Shown in pieces: positions 32,842-41,453 of a DNA stretch of 64,000 nt. Both the position numbers and the translations under genes were made by a program. Numbering within the stretch: the stretch's first letter is position 1; every line of letters begins with the position of its first letter. Below the pieces are notes generated by a model. It was not told the DNA's origin. It saw only the letters and a list, made by a program, of their open reading frames with translations, and searched no databases. Origin of the DNA: WGAB01 sp964406105 (GTDB taxonomy: Bacteria; Hydrothermota; Hydrothermia; WGAB01); NCBI GenBank assembly GCA_964406105.1, contig CAYOQK010000012.1, forward strand, positions 30,803-94,802. Reading direction: 5' to 3'.

Positions 32842-33928
32842 ATGGCACACGCAGAGAAACTGCTGGAGCGGTTCTTAGAAATCAGGGGGTATCTTTGACC
32901 CCGATCAACTGCGTCGCGAACTCCGAACCTTAGAAGACCTCTCGGGCCGCCCTGACTTTTGGCAAAACCCGACGGAGGCCCGCCGGGTGATGGCCCGAAT
33001 CTCGGCCCTACGCAGGGATCTGGAGGAACTGGAAACCCTGGAACGGGAACTCCGGGACCTGGTGGAACTGGAGGAACTGGCCGAAGAGGATGAAACCCTG
33101 GCCTCGGAAGTGGCATCGGAGTACCGACGGTTGGAACAACGCCTTAACGACCTGGAACTCCGCCTGACCTTCACCGAAGAAGACCAGCGAAACGCCATCG
33201 TCACCATCCATCCCGGTGCCGGTGGAACCGAATCCATGGACTGGGCTGGAATGCTGTACCGGATGTACACCCGCTGGTTTGAGCGCAAGGGATTCAAGTA
33301 CAAGGTGCTGAACCTGCAACCTGGAGAAGAGGCCGGGATCAAGGACGTTACTCTGTTGGTGGAGGGTCCCTACGCCTATGGATACCTGAAGGCCGAACGG
33401 GGTGTCCACCGCTTGGTGCGGATCTCTCCCTTTGATGCCTCCCGGCGTCGCCACACCTCCTTTGCATCGGTGTTCGTATACCCCGAGATGGAAGACGTGG
33501 AAGTAGAGATCCGCGACGATGAACTCAAGATTGACACCTTCCGCTCCTCGGGCCCTGGCGGTCAACACATGCAGAAGAACGAAACAGCGGTGCGCATCAC
33601 CCACCTGCCCACCGGCATCGTGGTTACCTGTCAATCCGAACGGTCTCAACACCAGAACAAAGAAACCGCCCTCAAGATCCTGCGAGCCCGGCTGTACGAG
33701 TACTACAAGGAAAAGGAACGGGAAAAGCTCAAAGACCTGGAACAGGAGAAGGGGGAAATTGCGTGGGGAAGGCAGATCCGCTCCTATGTGCTTCACCCCT
33801 ACCGGATGGTAAAGGACCACCGCACAGGGTACGAGGTTGGCAACGCCGATGCCGTCTTAGACGGTGACTTGGACGGCTTCATCCGCGCCTACCTTCTGCA
33901 ACAGCTGCGCCAACGGAAGGGAAAGTAA
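32842..33928 (+). CDS. prfB: Peptide chain release factor 2 with programmed +1 frameshift
   Basis: RF2, which terminates at UGA/UAA. Translation starts at ATG 32842 (MAHAEKLLERFLEIRGYL) and meets an in-frame TGA at 32896-32898. The site AGGGGG TAT CTT TGA C is the canonical RF2 recoding signal; skipping T 32896 joins the frame DPDQLRREL... The product is join(32842..32895, 32897..33928), 361 aa. It shows the GTEAQDW-like GGTESMDWAGML, the anticodon-like SPF motif (VRISPFDASRRRHTSF) and the catalytic GGQ (SGPGGQHMQKNETAVRITH). TATAAT lies 9 nt upstream and there is no Shine-Dalgarno, so the mRNA may be nearly leaderless. Confidence 0.97.
32885..32899 (+). promoter_or_regulatory. Programmed +1 ribosomal frameshift site of prfB
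   Basis: Internal Shine-Dalgarno-like AGGGGG, then TAT, the slippery CTT and stop TGA followed by C, identical in layout to the E. coli RF2 autoregulatory site. When RF2 is scarce, the ribosome slips +1 and makes full-length RF2. Confidence 0.95.
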
Positions 33929-34045
33929 AACGCCATGGGCCCAGATCACAATCCGTTGACGTACCAGCAAGTTGGCGGATAGGACACGGGGGCTCCTCCC
34001 CTTCCTTAGACTGCTGTAAGATAAACGGGAAAACGGAGGGAAAAG

Positions 34046-34870
34046 ATGTTGCGGTTTGTGTGGACGTTGTTGCTGGTGGCCACCTTAGGAGCCGCCACTG
34101 ACTTTGAGGAACTCTCTCGCCAAGCGGTCAACGACCTTACCCCTACGCTGGCCCTGGTGATGAGCGCAGACCAAATGCACGCGGCCAATACCCTGGGCGG
34201 ATTCCCCCATTGGCGATTAGGCCTGGCCTCCACCTTCACCCGGTTTGCCTTCCAAAACCCGGCACAGGAGGGCGAAGAAGCCACCGTTTGGCTTCCGTAC
34301 CCCTACCTATACGCCCAACTGGGACTGTACAAAGGGATGTCCTTTACCCCCTTGATCGCGGGGGTAGGCAGCGTGGACCTCTTGGCTCGCTTCAGCACCC
34401 TCTCCTTTCTGAACCGATGGAGCGACAACCTCTTCCAAATGCCTACCTATTGGGCGGCAGGGGCCCGGGTAGGCCTCCTCCGGGATCGGCTCTGGTCACC
34501 GGCCGTGTCCCTTACCATCCTGTACGGCAACATCACCCCCTTGGAAGTCGGGGCCTATAGTGAGGAGATCCAAGACACCGTGCGGGTGAAGGCCTCAGCC
34601 CGGGCCACAGCGGTGTACCTCTCGGTGTCCAAGAACCTGTTGCTCCTGGAACCTTACCTCGGCATCGGCTATGTGAGCGGCAGTGCGGACGCCCAGTTTC
34701 GCCTTGGCGATGAGGACTACCAGGATCTCTTGAATCTGGAAAGCCCCTCCTTCCTCAAAACTACGCTGGGCCTCCGGCTCTCCGTGTTCCCCCTGATCAG
34801 CGGCTTCGGCGAGGTGACCTTCGCCGGCAAGCACACCATGTACGGGCTGGGCGTGAACCTGGGTTTCTAA
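34046..34870 (+). CDS. Outer-membrane beta-barrel protein, unknown function
   Basis: Exported protein of 274 aa with a signal peptide (MLRFVWTLLLVATLGAA). The mature part alternates short amphipathic strands (WRLGLASTFTRFAF, LYAQLGLYKGMSFTPLIAGVGSVDLLARFS, AGARVGLLRDRLWSPAVSLTILYG, LLEPYLGIGYVSGSADAQF, TTLGLRLSVFPLISGFGEVTFAG) and ends in an aromatic residue (NLGF), as expected for a BAM-inserted barrel. It resembles DUF6588-like outer-membrane proteins in overall character, but I cannot assign a family firmly. AGGGAAAAG precedes the ATG. The potassium-transporter gene starts 12 nt later. Confidence 0.75.
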   Translation: MLRFVWTLLLVATLGAATDFEELSRQAVNDLTPTLALVMSADQMHAANTLGGFPHWRLGLASTFTRFAFQNPAQEGEEATVWLPYPYLYAQLGLYKGMSFTPLIAGVGSVDLLARFSTLSFLNRWSDNLFQMPTYWAAGARVGLLRDRLWSPAVSLTILYGNITPLEVGAYSEEIQDTVRVKASARATAVYLSVSKNLLLLEPYLGIGYVSGSADAQFRLGDEDYQDLLNLESPSFLKTTLGLRLSVFPLISGFGEVTFAGKHTMYGLGVNLGF

Positions 34871-34882
34871 ACCACCAAACCC

Positions 34883-36235
34883 GTGAATCTCAGGCGGCTG
34901 AATCCCCTAACCCTCCTGGTGTTGGGGTATACGGGGCTCTCCTTCGCAGGGGCCTTGCTCCTGATGCTTCCCTTTGCCCGCACAGGCCCGTTGAACCCGG
35001 TGGATGCGCTGTTCACCTCCACCTCGGCCCTCTGCGTGACCGGACTCATCGTGAAGGACACAGCCACCTTTTACACCGCCTTCGGGAAGGCCGTGATCCT
35101 CACCCTCATTCAACTGGGAGGGCTGGGATACATGACCTTCGCCACCACCATCCTGTTCCTCCTGCGTCGCAAGGGCAGCCTCACCCTGCGGCTCACCATG
35201 GCAGAATCTTACCCTGAACTCGCCCTGGGGCAAATCTCCCACTTCGTTCGGCGGGTTTTGAAACTCACCTTGGCCTTTGAACTCACCGGCGCGGTTCTCC
35301 TGGCTTGGGCCTTCTCTCGTCATGGCTTCGGCCCCGCTCTCAGCATCGCCCATGGGGTGTTCATCAGCGTTTCCGCCTTTTGTAACGCCGGGTTCTCCTC
35401 CTTCTCCGACAACCTGGCCTCCTTCGCAACCCAACCGCTGGTGCTGCTGGTGGTCCCCTTCCTCTTCATCGCCGGAGGTTTAGGGTTCTTCGTCCACCAA
35501 GACCTTTACTTCCGTTTCTTGCGGCGTCAGAAGCGCAAACTGGAACTCCACACCCGGGTGGTGCTGCGGATGACCCTTCTCCTGCTCCTGGTGGGCACCG
35601 GGGTGCTCTACCTCACCGAGGGGATCCGCACCTCGCTCCCCTGGGGATACCAGGTCCTTAACGCCTTTTTCATGGCTGCCACCCCCCGAACCGCCGGGTT
35701 CAACACCTTGAATGTGGCCGCCTTTAGTGTACCAGCGGTGTTCCTGTTGCTCCTGCTCATGACCATTGGTGGGTCTCCTGGTGGCACCGCCGGCGGCATC
35801 AAAACCACCACCTTTGCCGCCCTGTTCCTCTGGGTTCGGGCGTGGCTCCGGGGCAACGAAAAACCCGTGCTCTTGGGCAATGCCCTACCCTTAGAGTCTT
35901 TACAGCGCTCCCTGATCATCGTTACCATGGCTGCTTCTACCATCCTACTGGGCACCTGGATCCTCACCTGGACCGAAACCCCTGTGATCCAAGAGGTGGG
36001 CTTTCTGCCCCTGCTGTTTGAAGTGGTCTCTGGATTCGGCACCGTGGGCCTATCCTTTGGCTCTGCCCATATGGCAAACGTCTCGCTTTCTGCCGACTTT
36101 TCCGTACTGGGCAAAGGGGTTATGATTGTGATCATGCTGATCGGGCGGATCGGTGTTTTATCGCTGGCCGCTTGGGTGTTCCGGCGGGAGCACCAAACCC
36201 TCCGCTACGTGGAAGGCAGTTACATCGTGGGCTAA
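34883..36235 (+). CDS. ktrB: Potassium uptake channel subunit KtrB/TrkH family
   Basis: Membrane K+ translocator, 450 aa, with four M1-P-M2 units. Selectivity-filter segments: TSTSALCVTGL, VSAFCNAGFSS, ATPRTAGFNT and VSGFGTVGLSFG. The length fits KtrB better than the longer TrkH. GTG start, no Shine-Dalgarno, 12 nt after the outer-membrane gene. The regulatory subunit gene follows after 2 nt, so the pair is a KtrAB-type system: K+ uptake coupled to Na+ or H+ and gated by nucleotide binding to KtrA. Confidence 0.93.
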   Translation: MNLRRLNPLTLLVLGYTGLSFAGALLLMLPFARTGPLNPVDALFTSTSALCVTGLIVKDTATFYTAFGKAVILTLIQLGGLGYMTFATTILFLLRRKGSLTLRLTMAESYPELALGQISHFVRRVLKLTLAFELTGAVLLAWAFSRHGFGPALSIAHGVFISVSAFCNAGFSSFSDNLASFATQPLVLLVVPFLFIAGGLGFFVHQDLYFRFLRRQKRKLELHTRVVLRMTLLLLLVGTGVLYLTEGIRTSLPWGYQVLNAFFMAATPRTAGFNTLNVAAFSVPAVFLLLLLMTIGGSPGGTAGGIKTTTFAALFLWVRAWLRGNEKPVLLGNALPLESLQRSLIIVTMAASTILLGTWILTWTETPVIQEVGFLPLLFEVVSGFGTVGLSFGSAHMANVSLSADFSVLGKGVMIVIMLIGRIGVLSLAAWVFRREHQTLRYVEGSYIVG

Positions 36236-36237
36236 CC

Positions 36238-36933
36238 ATGCAGTTTTGCGTGATTGGATTGGGACGTTTTGGCTCGGCAGTAGCCCGAACCTTGGCCGAC
36301 CTGGGCCACGAGGTGCTGGCCGTTGACCGAGAAGAGGAGCCCGTGGCCGAGGTGGAACCCTACGTTACCCAAGGTGTGGTTCTGGATGCCACCCAGGAAA
36401 AGGCCCTCCAAAACCTGGGGCTCCGTGAGTTTGACTGGGTGATCGTGGCCATCGGGGATCTGGAGTCCTCCATCCTGATTACCGTGCTCCTCAAAGAGAT
36501 GGGCGTGCCCCGGGTGCTGGCCAAGGCCCTAAGCACCATCCACGCCAAAATCCTGCGAAAAGTAGGGGCCGACCGCGTGGTTTTCCCGGAGCGGGACATG
36601 GGCCAACGGGTGGCCCGCTCCCTCGCCTCACCCATGGTGTTTGACTACCTGGAACTCACCCCGGGCTATTCCATTGTGGAGATCGCTGCCCCCCGCGAGT
36701 TCGCTGGCCAAACCCTCAAAGACCTGCGAATCCGGAACCGCTTCGGGGTCACCGTGATCGCCATTCGCCGAAAGATGCCCGAACTCAAAGAGGGTGGCAG
36801 CAGCCTGGACTTCAAAGAGATCCCCATCATCTCCCCCACACCTGACGAGGAAATCCACGAGGGCGATATTCTGGTCGTACTGGGCAAAAACGAAGACATT
36901 GAAAAACTGAGGAAGATCCATGGAGAAGAATGA
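36238..36933 (+). CDS. ktrA: Potassium uptake regulatory subunit KtrA (RCK domain)
   Basis: Cytoplasmic gating ring protein, 231 aa. One RCK_N (Rossmann) domain with MQFCVIGLGRFGSAVARTLADLGHEVLAVDR and one RCK_C domain (residues about 140-225, ending EEIHEGDILVVLGKNEDIEKL). A single RCK pair matches KtrA; E. coli-type TrkA has two. Start at MQFCVIGLG, 2 nt after the ktrB stop. The gene overlaps the start of the small TPR gene by 14 bp. Confidence 0.94.
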   Translation: MQFCVIGLGRFGSAVARTLADLGHEVLAVDREEEPVAEVEPYVTQGVVLDATQEKALQNLGLREFDWVIVAIGDLESSILITVLLKEMGVPRVLAKALSTIHAKILRKVGADRVVFPERDMGQRVARSLASPMVFDYLELTPGYSIVEIAAPREFAGQTLKDLRIRNRFGVTVIAIRRKMPELKEGGSSLDFKEIPIISPTPDEEIHEGDILVVLGKNEDIEKLRKIHGEE

Positions 36934-37183
36934 CGTCCGTCAACTGCTGGAAGAAGCAAAGTTCTATTTTTTAAACCGAAACTTGGACGAAGCCGAACGG
37001 ATTCTCAATCAGGTGGTGGAAAAGGATCCGACCTCGGCCGAGGGTTTTTACCTTTTGGGGCTGATCGCAGAGATCCGCAATCGCCGCGACGAGGCACGGG
37101 CATACTTTGAGAAAGCCCTCTCCCTGCAGCCCGATTATCGGGAAGCCCAAGAACACCTGGATCGGGTGACCGAAATCCACTAA
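36920..37183 (+). CDS. Small TPR-repeat protein
   Basis: 87-aa cytoplasmic protein with about two tetratricopeptide repeats: LEEAKFYFLNRNLDEAERILNQVVEKDPTSAEGFYLLGLI and IRNRRDEARAYFEKALSLQPDYREAQEHL. No signal peptide. The gene overlaps ktrA and abuts the trm1-like gene (1 nt gap), so it is co-translated. A protein-protein adaptor role is likely; its partner is unknown. Confidence 0.8.
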   Translation: MEKNDVRQLLEEAKFYFLNRNLDEAERILNQVVEKDPTSAEGFYLLGLIAEIRNRRDEARAYFEKALSLQPDYREAQEHLDRVTEIH

Positions 37184-37184
37184 G

Positions 37185-38366
37185 GTGCCTTTCACTTACC
37201 ACGAGGGCCGCGTGACCCTGGAGATCCTCCACCCGGAGGTGTTCCTTCGGGAACGGGGACGGCTGGCCAGGGACTTCGGAGTGGCTGCGGTGGCTGCTCT
37301 CCAACGAAGCACCCTGGAGATCGTCACCCCAGAGGGCCTTTCCTTGTTCCGCCTGCCGGTGTCCGAGCCCTTAGTGGTGGCCGAAACCTTTGCAGGCACC
37401 GGCATCCGATCCTTCAGATACATCCAAGAGGTGGGCAACATCGGCAGGGTGTTGCTCAACGACATCAGCACCCCGGCCCTGGCCACGGCTCGTCACAACG
37501 CCGAACGCCTCCAGGTGGCTGACCGGTGCCGTTTCTATCACATGGAAGCCAACAACTTCCACTACACTCTGAAATTGGAAGACCTGTACCCCCATCTGCT
37601 GGACCTGGACGCCTTTGGCTCACCGGTGCCCTTCTTGGATTCCGCCTTCCACGCTGTCCGGGATGGGGGCTTCCTGTACATCACCGCTACCGACCTGGCG
37701 GCCCTCTGCGGCATTGACCGCAGAAGCGCCTTCAACCACTACGCTGCCCTCACCGTGCAAACCGAGTTCTGCCACGAGATCGGCGCCCGTGTGTTTGTCC
37801 GCACGGTGATCCGTGCCGGTGCTCGCCGGAAGTTCCGGGTCATTCCCCTGTTCACCCTGTACGACGGCTATGCCCTGCGGGGGTTCTTTTTCACCCTCCA
37901 CGGACGGTACGATCTGAATCCCCAAAACGAAGGGTTCCTGGGCATTTGCCCCCATTGCCGAAGGGTTTGGCCGATTCCCTTCAACGGCAAAGACCTGTGC
38001 AATCGCTGCCCCCACTGCGGTCAAGAGGCTTGGCTTGCCGGCCCCCTCTGGCTTCACGACCTCCACTATGGCCCCTTCTTGACGGCCCTGGCCCAGGCAG
38101 GCAGAGGATTGGGTACACTGTCGCGCCGATTCTTCCGGGTGCTCCAGCGGATGCAAGAGGAAGTGGGCATGCCCCCTTTCTTTTACACCACCACCGCCAT
38201 TGCCGACCGCTTGAACCTCTCCCAACCTCCCCTGGAAGCCGTGCTCCACGCCTTGCGAGCACGGGGATTTGCCGCTGGACGCACCCATTTCCAGGGCACA
38301 GGGTTTAAAACCAACGCCCCCTATCCGGAAATTGAAGCCCTGTTCCACGATCTTGTACCTTCCTAA
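37185..38366 (+). CDS. Trm1-type tRNA (guanine26-N2)-dimethyltransferase
   Basis: 393-aa SAM-dependent tRNA methyltransferase of the archaeal/eukaryotic Trm1 family. Signatures: VVAETFAGTGIRSFRYIQEV (SAM site), NDISTPALATARHNAERL, and the diagnostic DLDAFGSPVPFLDSAFHAVRDGGFLYITATDLAALCG. A Cys4 zinc site (CPHC ... CNRCPHCG) lies in the C-terminal domain. The family makes m2,2G at position 26; the Aquifex enzyme also acts at G27. It is rare in bacteria. GTG start, 1 nt after the TPR gene, no separate Shine-Dalgarno. Confidence 0.9.
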   Translation: MPFTYHEGRVTLEILHPEVFLRERGRLARDFGVAAVAALQRSTLEIVTPEGLSLFRLPVSEPLVVAETFAGTGIRSFRYIQEVGNIGRVLLNDISTPALATARHNAERLQVADRCRFYHMEANNFHYTLKLEDLYPHLLDLDAFGSPVPFLDSAFHAVRDGGFLYITATDLAALCGIDRRSAFNHYAALTVQTEFCHEIGARVFVRTVIRAGARRKFRVIPLFTLYDGYALRGFFFTLHGRYDLNPQNEGFLGICPHCRRVWPIPFNGKDLCNRCPHCGQEAWLAGPLWLHDLHYGPFLTALAQAGRGLGTLSRRFFRVLQRMQEEVGMPPFFYTTTAIADRLNLSQPPLEAVLHALRARGFAAGRTHFQGTGFKTNAPYPEIEALFHDLVPS

Positions 38367-38473
38367 CGCTCATCGTTCCGTTCCGACACACCCCATATCC
38401 GCCTTTGCAGACTTTTCAAGCTTTCTTATCACGGCATGGAATTTGCACCCTCTCCGGGAAACGGAGGTGTTCC

Positions 38474-39184
38474 ATGCACGGCGATTTGGTGGTGCTCAGC
38501 CTAACGGCCGCCTCGGTGGGTTTCCTGCACACCCTTACCGGGCCCGACCACTACTTGCCCTTTGTGATGATCGGTCGGGCACGGCGCTGGGGCTATGCAA
38601 AACTCGCCACCGTGACCACCCTGTGTGGGCTTGGGCACGTGCTGTCTTCCATCCTCTTGGCCCTTTTGGGGGTAGCCGCAGGCGTGGCGCTCTCCCGCTT
38701 GGAAGCCTGGGAAAACCTGCGGGGGAATTGGGCAGCCTACGCCTTGATGGGCTTTGGCATCGCCTACACTCTTTGGGGCCTCCGCAAGGCCTGGCGGGGA
38801 CAAGTGCACACCCATTACCACCGCCACGCCGATGGCACCTTCCATCGCCATCCCCACAACCATCACCATCCTGACCACGCTCACCTCCACGGCGATGGGG
38901 AACGGATCACCGTATGGGTATTGTTTGCCATCTTCGTGCTGGGCCCCTGTGAGCCCTTGATCCCCCTCGCTATGGTGCCTGCAGCACGCCACTCCTGGGC
39001 CGGCCTTCTGTGGATCGGCCTGGTGTTCGGCCTTCTAACGGTGGGCACCATGGTGGCCACAACCTTGCTCCTGTACTCTGGGGTTCGCAGGATCTCCTTA
39101 CCCTGGTTAGAACGGTACATGCACGCCTTGGCTGGGGCGGTGATCACCCTTTCCGGAGCGGCCATCGTGTTCTTGGGTTTGTGA
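38474..39184 (+). CDS. UreH/NicO-like membrane transporter with His-rich loop
   Basis: Predicted inner-membrane protein, 236 aa, about six hydrophobic segments. HTLTGPDHYLPF in the first helix matches the H-x4-D-H signature of the UreH/NicO/sulfite-exporter group linked to Ni/Co handling. A central loop of about 40 residues is very His-rich (HTHYHRHADGTFHRHPHNHHHPD), probably for metal binding. A second conserved Cys-Pro-type site appears as GPCEPLIPL. GGAGGTG precedes the ATG. No urease or hydrogenase genes are nearby, so the cargo ion is uncertain. The 107 bp upstream hold no recognisable riboswitch. Confidence 0.8.
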   Translation: MHGDLVVLSLTAASVGFLHTLTGPDHYLPFVMIGRARRWGYAKLATVTTLCGLGHVLSSILLALLGVAAGVALSRLEAWENLRGNWAAYALMGFGIAYTLWGLRKAWRGQVHTHYHRHADGTFHRHPHNHHHPDHAHLHGDGERITVWVLFAIFVLGPCEPLIPLAMVPAARHSWAGLLWIGLVFGLLTVGTMVATTLLLYSGVRRISLPWLERYMHALAGAVITLSGAAIVFLGL

Positions 39185-39188
39185 GCCC

Positions 39189-39194
39189 TATACT
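39189..39194 (+). promoter_or_regulatory. -10 element of the nitrilase gene (leaderless)
   Basis: TATACT ends 6 nt before the ATG at 39201, no Shine-Dalgarno, no convincing -35. Same geometry as the dnaE start. Confidence 0.55.
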
Positions 39195-39200
39195 TGAAAC

Positions 39201-39995
39201 ATGCGGGTGGGTTTCCTTCAATTCGCGCCGATCCTGGGCAACAAGGAGGCGAATCTTCAACGGATTCGCCAATGGGTATTGGAAGGTCCTGATCTGGACC
39301 TCCTGGTGCTCCCCGAGCTCGCCACCACCGGATACCTGTTCCTCAGCCCCGAAGAACTGGCTCCCTTAGCCGAGCCCATTCCCCAAGGCCCCTCCTCTCA
39401 ACTGTTCCTGGAACTGGCCAAAGAGCGCAACCTGGCCCTTGTGGTTGGGCTCGCGGAACGCGACGGCTCCAGGCTCTACAACAGTGCCGCAGCTTATCAC
39501 CCTGACGGCCGCGTGGTGGTGTACCGAAAGGTGCACCTCTTTTGGGACGAAAAAGACCTCTACGCACCCGGCAACTTGGGGTTCCCGGTGTGGGAGTTTC
39601 GGGGCGCCCAGCTGGGTCTTCTCATTTGCTTTGACTGGTACTTCCCGGAGGCCGCACGCACCCTGGCCCTTCAAGGGGCCGAGATTCTGCTACACCCCTC
39701 CAACCTGGTGCTCCCGTGGGGCCAAACAGGCATGCAGTATCGGGCCCTGGAAAACCGGGTGTTTGTGGTCACAGCCAATCGCACGGGCGAAGAGCGACGG
39801 AGAGATCGGCATCTTTCCTTTACGGGAGGAAGCCAAATCGTGGCCCCCAACGGCGATATCCGTCTGCGGGTGGGCCACGACAACGAGGGGATCTTTTACG
39901 TGGACCTGGATCCTCAGGAGGCCCGGGACAAGTGGATCACGCCCCGAAACCACCCCCACCAGGACCTCCGACCCGAACAGTACCATCACCCATGA
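39201..39995 (+). CDS. Carbon-nitrogen hydrolase (nitrilase superfamily)
   Basis: Cytoplasmic amidohydrolase of 264 aa. Catalytic Glu-Lys-Cys triad: LPELATTGY (Glu), YRKVHLFWDEK (Lys) and LGLLICFDWYFPEAAR (Cys). Further conserved segments: HPSNLVLPW and RALENRVFVVTANRTG. It resembles omega-amidase/ N-carbamoylputrescine-type branches; the true substrate cannot be fixed. The stop overlaps the ATG of the next small gene. A second conserved Glu before Cys region is in the usual spacing. Confidence 0.9.
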   Translation: MRVGFLQFAPILGNKEANLQRIRQWVLEGPDLDLLVLPELATTGYLFLSPEELAPLAEPIPQGPSSQLFLELAKERNLALVVGLAERDGSRLYNSAAAYHPDGRVVVYRKVHLFWDEKDLYAPGNLGFPVWEFRGAQLGLLICFDWYFPEAARTLALQGAEILLHPSNLVLPWGQTGMQYRALENRVFVVTANRTGEERRRDRHLSFTGGSQIVAPNGDIRLRVGHDNEGIFYVDLDPQEARDKWITPRNHPHQDLRPEQYHHP

Positions 39996-40288
39996 TCCGC
40001 TGGCTTGTGGTGGCCACCCTGGCTTGGCACTGGGCCCATGATCCCTGGTGGGGTCGGGATAAAGCCCAGCATCTGGCTGGCACCTACCTGGTAGCCTCCG
40101 CGGTGGACTTGGGCCTGCGGCAACAGACCGATGGAAAAAGCCGACGGGCCTGGAGCGTGGGGCTGAGCCTTTCCATAGGGATTGCCAAAGAGCTCTACGA
40201 TGCCCTCCGGCCCCGCGGTTCCGGTTTCTCGTGGAAAGATCTGGCCGCCGACGCCACCGGCGCCCTCCTGGCCGGTGTGTTCCACTAA
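39992..40288 (+). CDS. Small DUF2279/YfiM-like membrane-associated protein
   Basis: 98-aa protein that overlaps the nitrilase stop (ATGA). It begins with a hydrophobic segment (MIRWLVVATLAWHWAH). Conserved acidic/His pattern: GRDKAQHLAGTYLVASA, IGIAKELYDALRP and WKDLAADATGALLAG, which resembles the YfiM/DUF2279 pattern D-K-x2-H ... K-E-x2-D ... D-x3-N/D-x2-G. Probable envelope protein; function not known for the family. Ends 87 bp from the convergent ltaE. Confidence 0.65.
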   Translation: MIRWLVVATLAWHWAHDPWWGRDKAQHLAGTYLVASAVDLGLRQQTDGKSRRAWSVGLSLSIGIAKELYDALRPRGSGFSWKDLAADATGALLAGVFH

Positions 40289-40375
40289 CTGGCTGGCCCC
40301 GGTTAGCCACTGCACAAGCGATCGGCACGGCCAAAGCGGAGGAGATGGAGATTCTGCCTCTTGCCTCCGACGATC

Positions 40376-41410
40376 CTACATGAAAAAACTTCGGATCACC
40401 TCCAGAGCGCGGTCCACATCTGTGTCGTGAATATCGTGGTGGGTGACCATGCGGATGGCGCCTGTGGGCGACACCAGGGCAAGCACTCCACGCTCGGCCA
40501 TATAGTGCACCAGATCCTGGGCGGTTTTGTGGGGGTGGTCCACCTCAAAGTACACCATGTTCGTTTCCACGCCAGCAACGTCTATTCGGATCCCGGGGAT
40601 ATGGGCCAGGCCCTCGGCCAGGCGGCGCGCCCGGGCGTGGTCTTCAGCCAATCGGTCCACCATCTCGTTCAAGGCCACCAGAGCCGCAGCCGCCAGCACG
40701 CCGGCCTGTCGCATGCCGCCTCCCAGGAGTTTGCGTACTCGCCGTGCCTCATCAATGAACTCGCGGGGGCCCACCAACACCGATCCCACCGGGGCAGCCA
40801 GTCCTTTGGAAAAGCAAAACATCACAGAATCCACGTACCGAGCGAACTCTCGGGCGGGCACCCCTGAGGCCACTTGAGCGTTGAAGATACGGGCCCCATC
40901 CAGATGGATCCGCAGGCCGTGGCGATCGGCCATCTCCCTCAAGGCCTGGAAATTGGCCAACGGCACCACCGCACCGCCCCACAGGTTGTGGGTGTTCTCC
41001 AGGGCAATGAGACGGGTACCTGCGATGTGCAGTGCTCGTTTGCGAATGTGTCGCTCCACGAAATCAGGATCCATCGCACCCCGATGGGATGGCAGGGGCC
41101 GCGGGATAACCCGGGAAACCACGGCCAAGTGCCCCACCTCCAGGTTATAGATGTGGGACCGTTCCTCTACGATGACCTCATCGCCCTCCTGGGTCCACAC
41201 CTTCACGGCGATGGCGTTGCCCATGGTGCCGGAGGGCACGAAGAGGGCCGCCTCCTTGCCCAACCGGTCCGCCGCCTGGCGTTCCAACTCTTGGACCGTG
41301 GGGTCGTCGCCCAGCACATCGTCGCCCACCTGGGCCTCGGCCATGGCTCGTCTCATGGCCGGAGTAGGACGGGTTACCGTATCACTCCGAAAGTCTGCCA
41401 CCCTGGCCAT
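40376..41410 (-). CDS. ltaE: Low-specificity L-threonine aldolase
   Basis: PLP enzyme, 344 aa, cleaving threonine or allo-threonine to glycine and acetaldehyde. Signatures: FRSDTVTRPTPAMRRAM, VGDDVLGDDPTVQELE, LFVPSGTMGNAIA, ENTHNLWGG, IHLDGARIFNA (PLP-ring Asp) and CFSKGLAAPVGSVLVG (Schiff-base Lys). The start lies 6 nt after a TATCCT box with no good Shine-Dalgarno, so it is probably leaderless. It has its own promoter, 43 nt after the octaheme cytochrome gene. Confidence 0.95.
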   Translation of the reverse strand: MARVADFRSDTVTRPTPAMRRAMAEAQVGDDVLGDDPTVQELERQAADRLGKEAALFVPSGTMGNAIAVKVWTQEGDEVIVEERSHIYNLEVGHLAVVSRVIPRPLPSHRGAMDPDFVERHIRKRALHIAGTRLIALENTHNLWGGAVVPLANFQALREMADRHGLRIHLDGARIFNAQVASGVPAREFARYVDSVMFCFSKGLAAPVGSVLVGPREFIDEARRVRKLLGGGMRQAGVLAAAALVALNEMVDRLAEDHARARRLAEGLAHIPGIRIDVAGVETNMVYFEVDHPHKTAQDLVHYMAERGVLALVSPTGAIRMVTHHDIHDTDVDRALEVIRSFFM

Positions 41411-41416
41411 GGCCTA

Positions 41417-41422
41417 AGGATA
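41417..41422 (-). promoter_or_regulatory. -10-like element of ltaE (leaderless)
   Basis: On the minus strand TATCCT ends 6 nt before the ltaE ATG, repeating the TANNNT-N6-ATG geometry of dnaE and the nitrilase gene. No Shine-Dalgarno. Confidence 0.45.
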
Positions 41423-41453
41423 AACGATTCACGGTGGGCGGAGGAGCCGCCTT

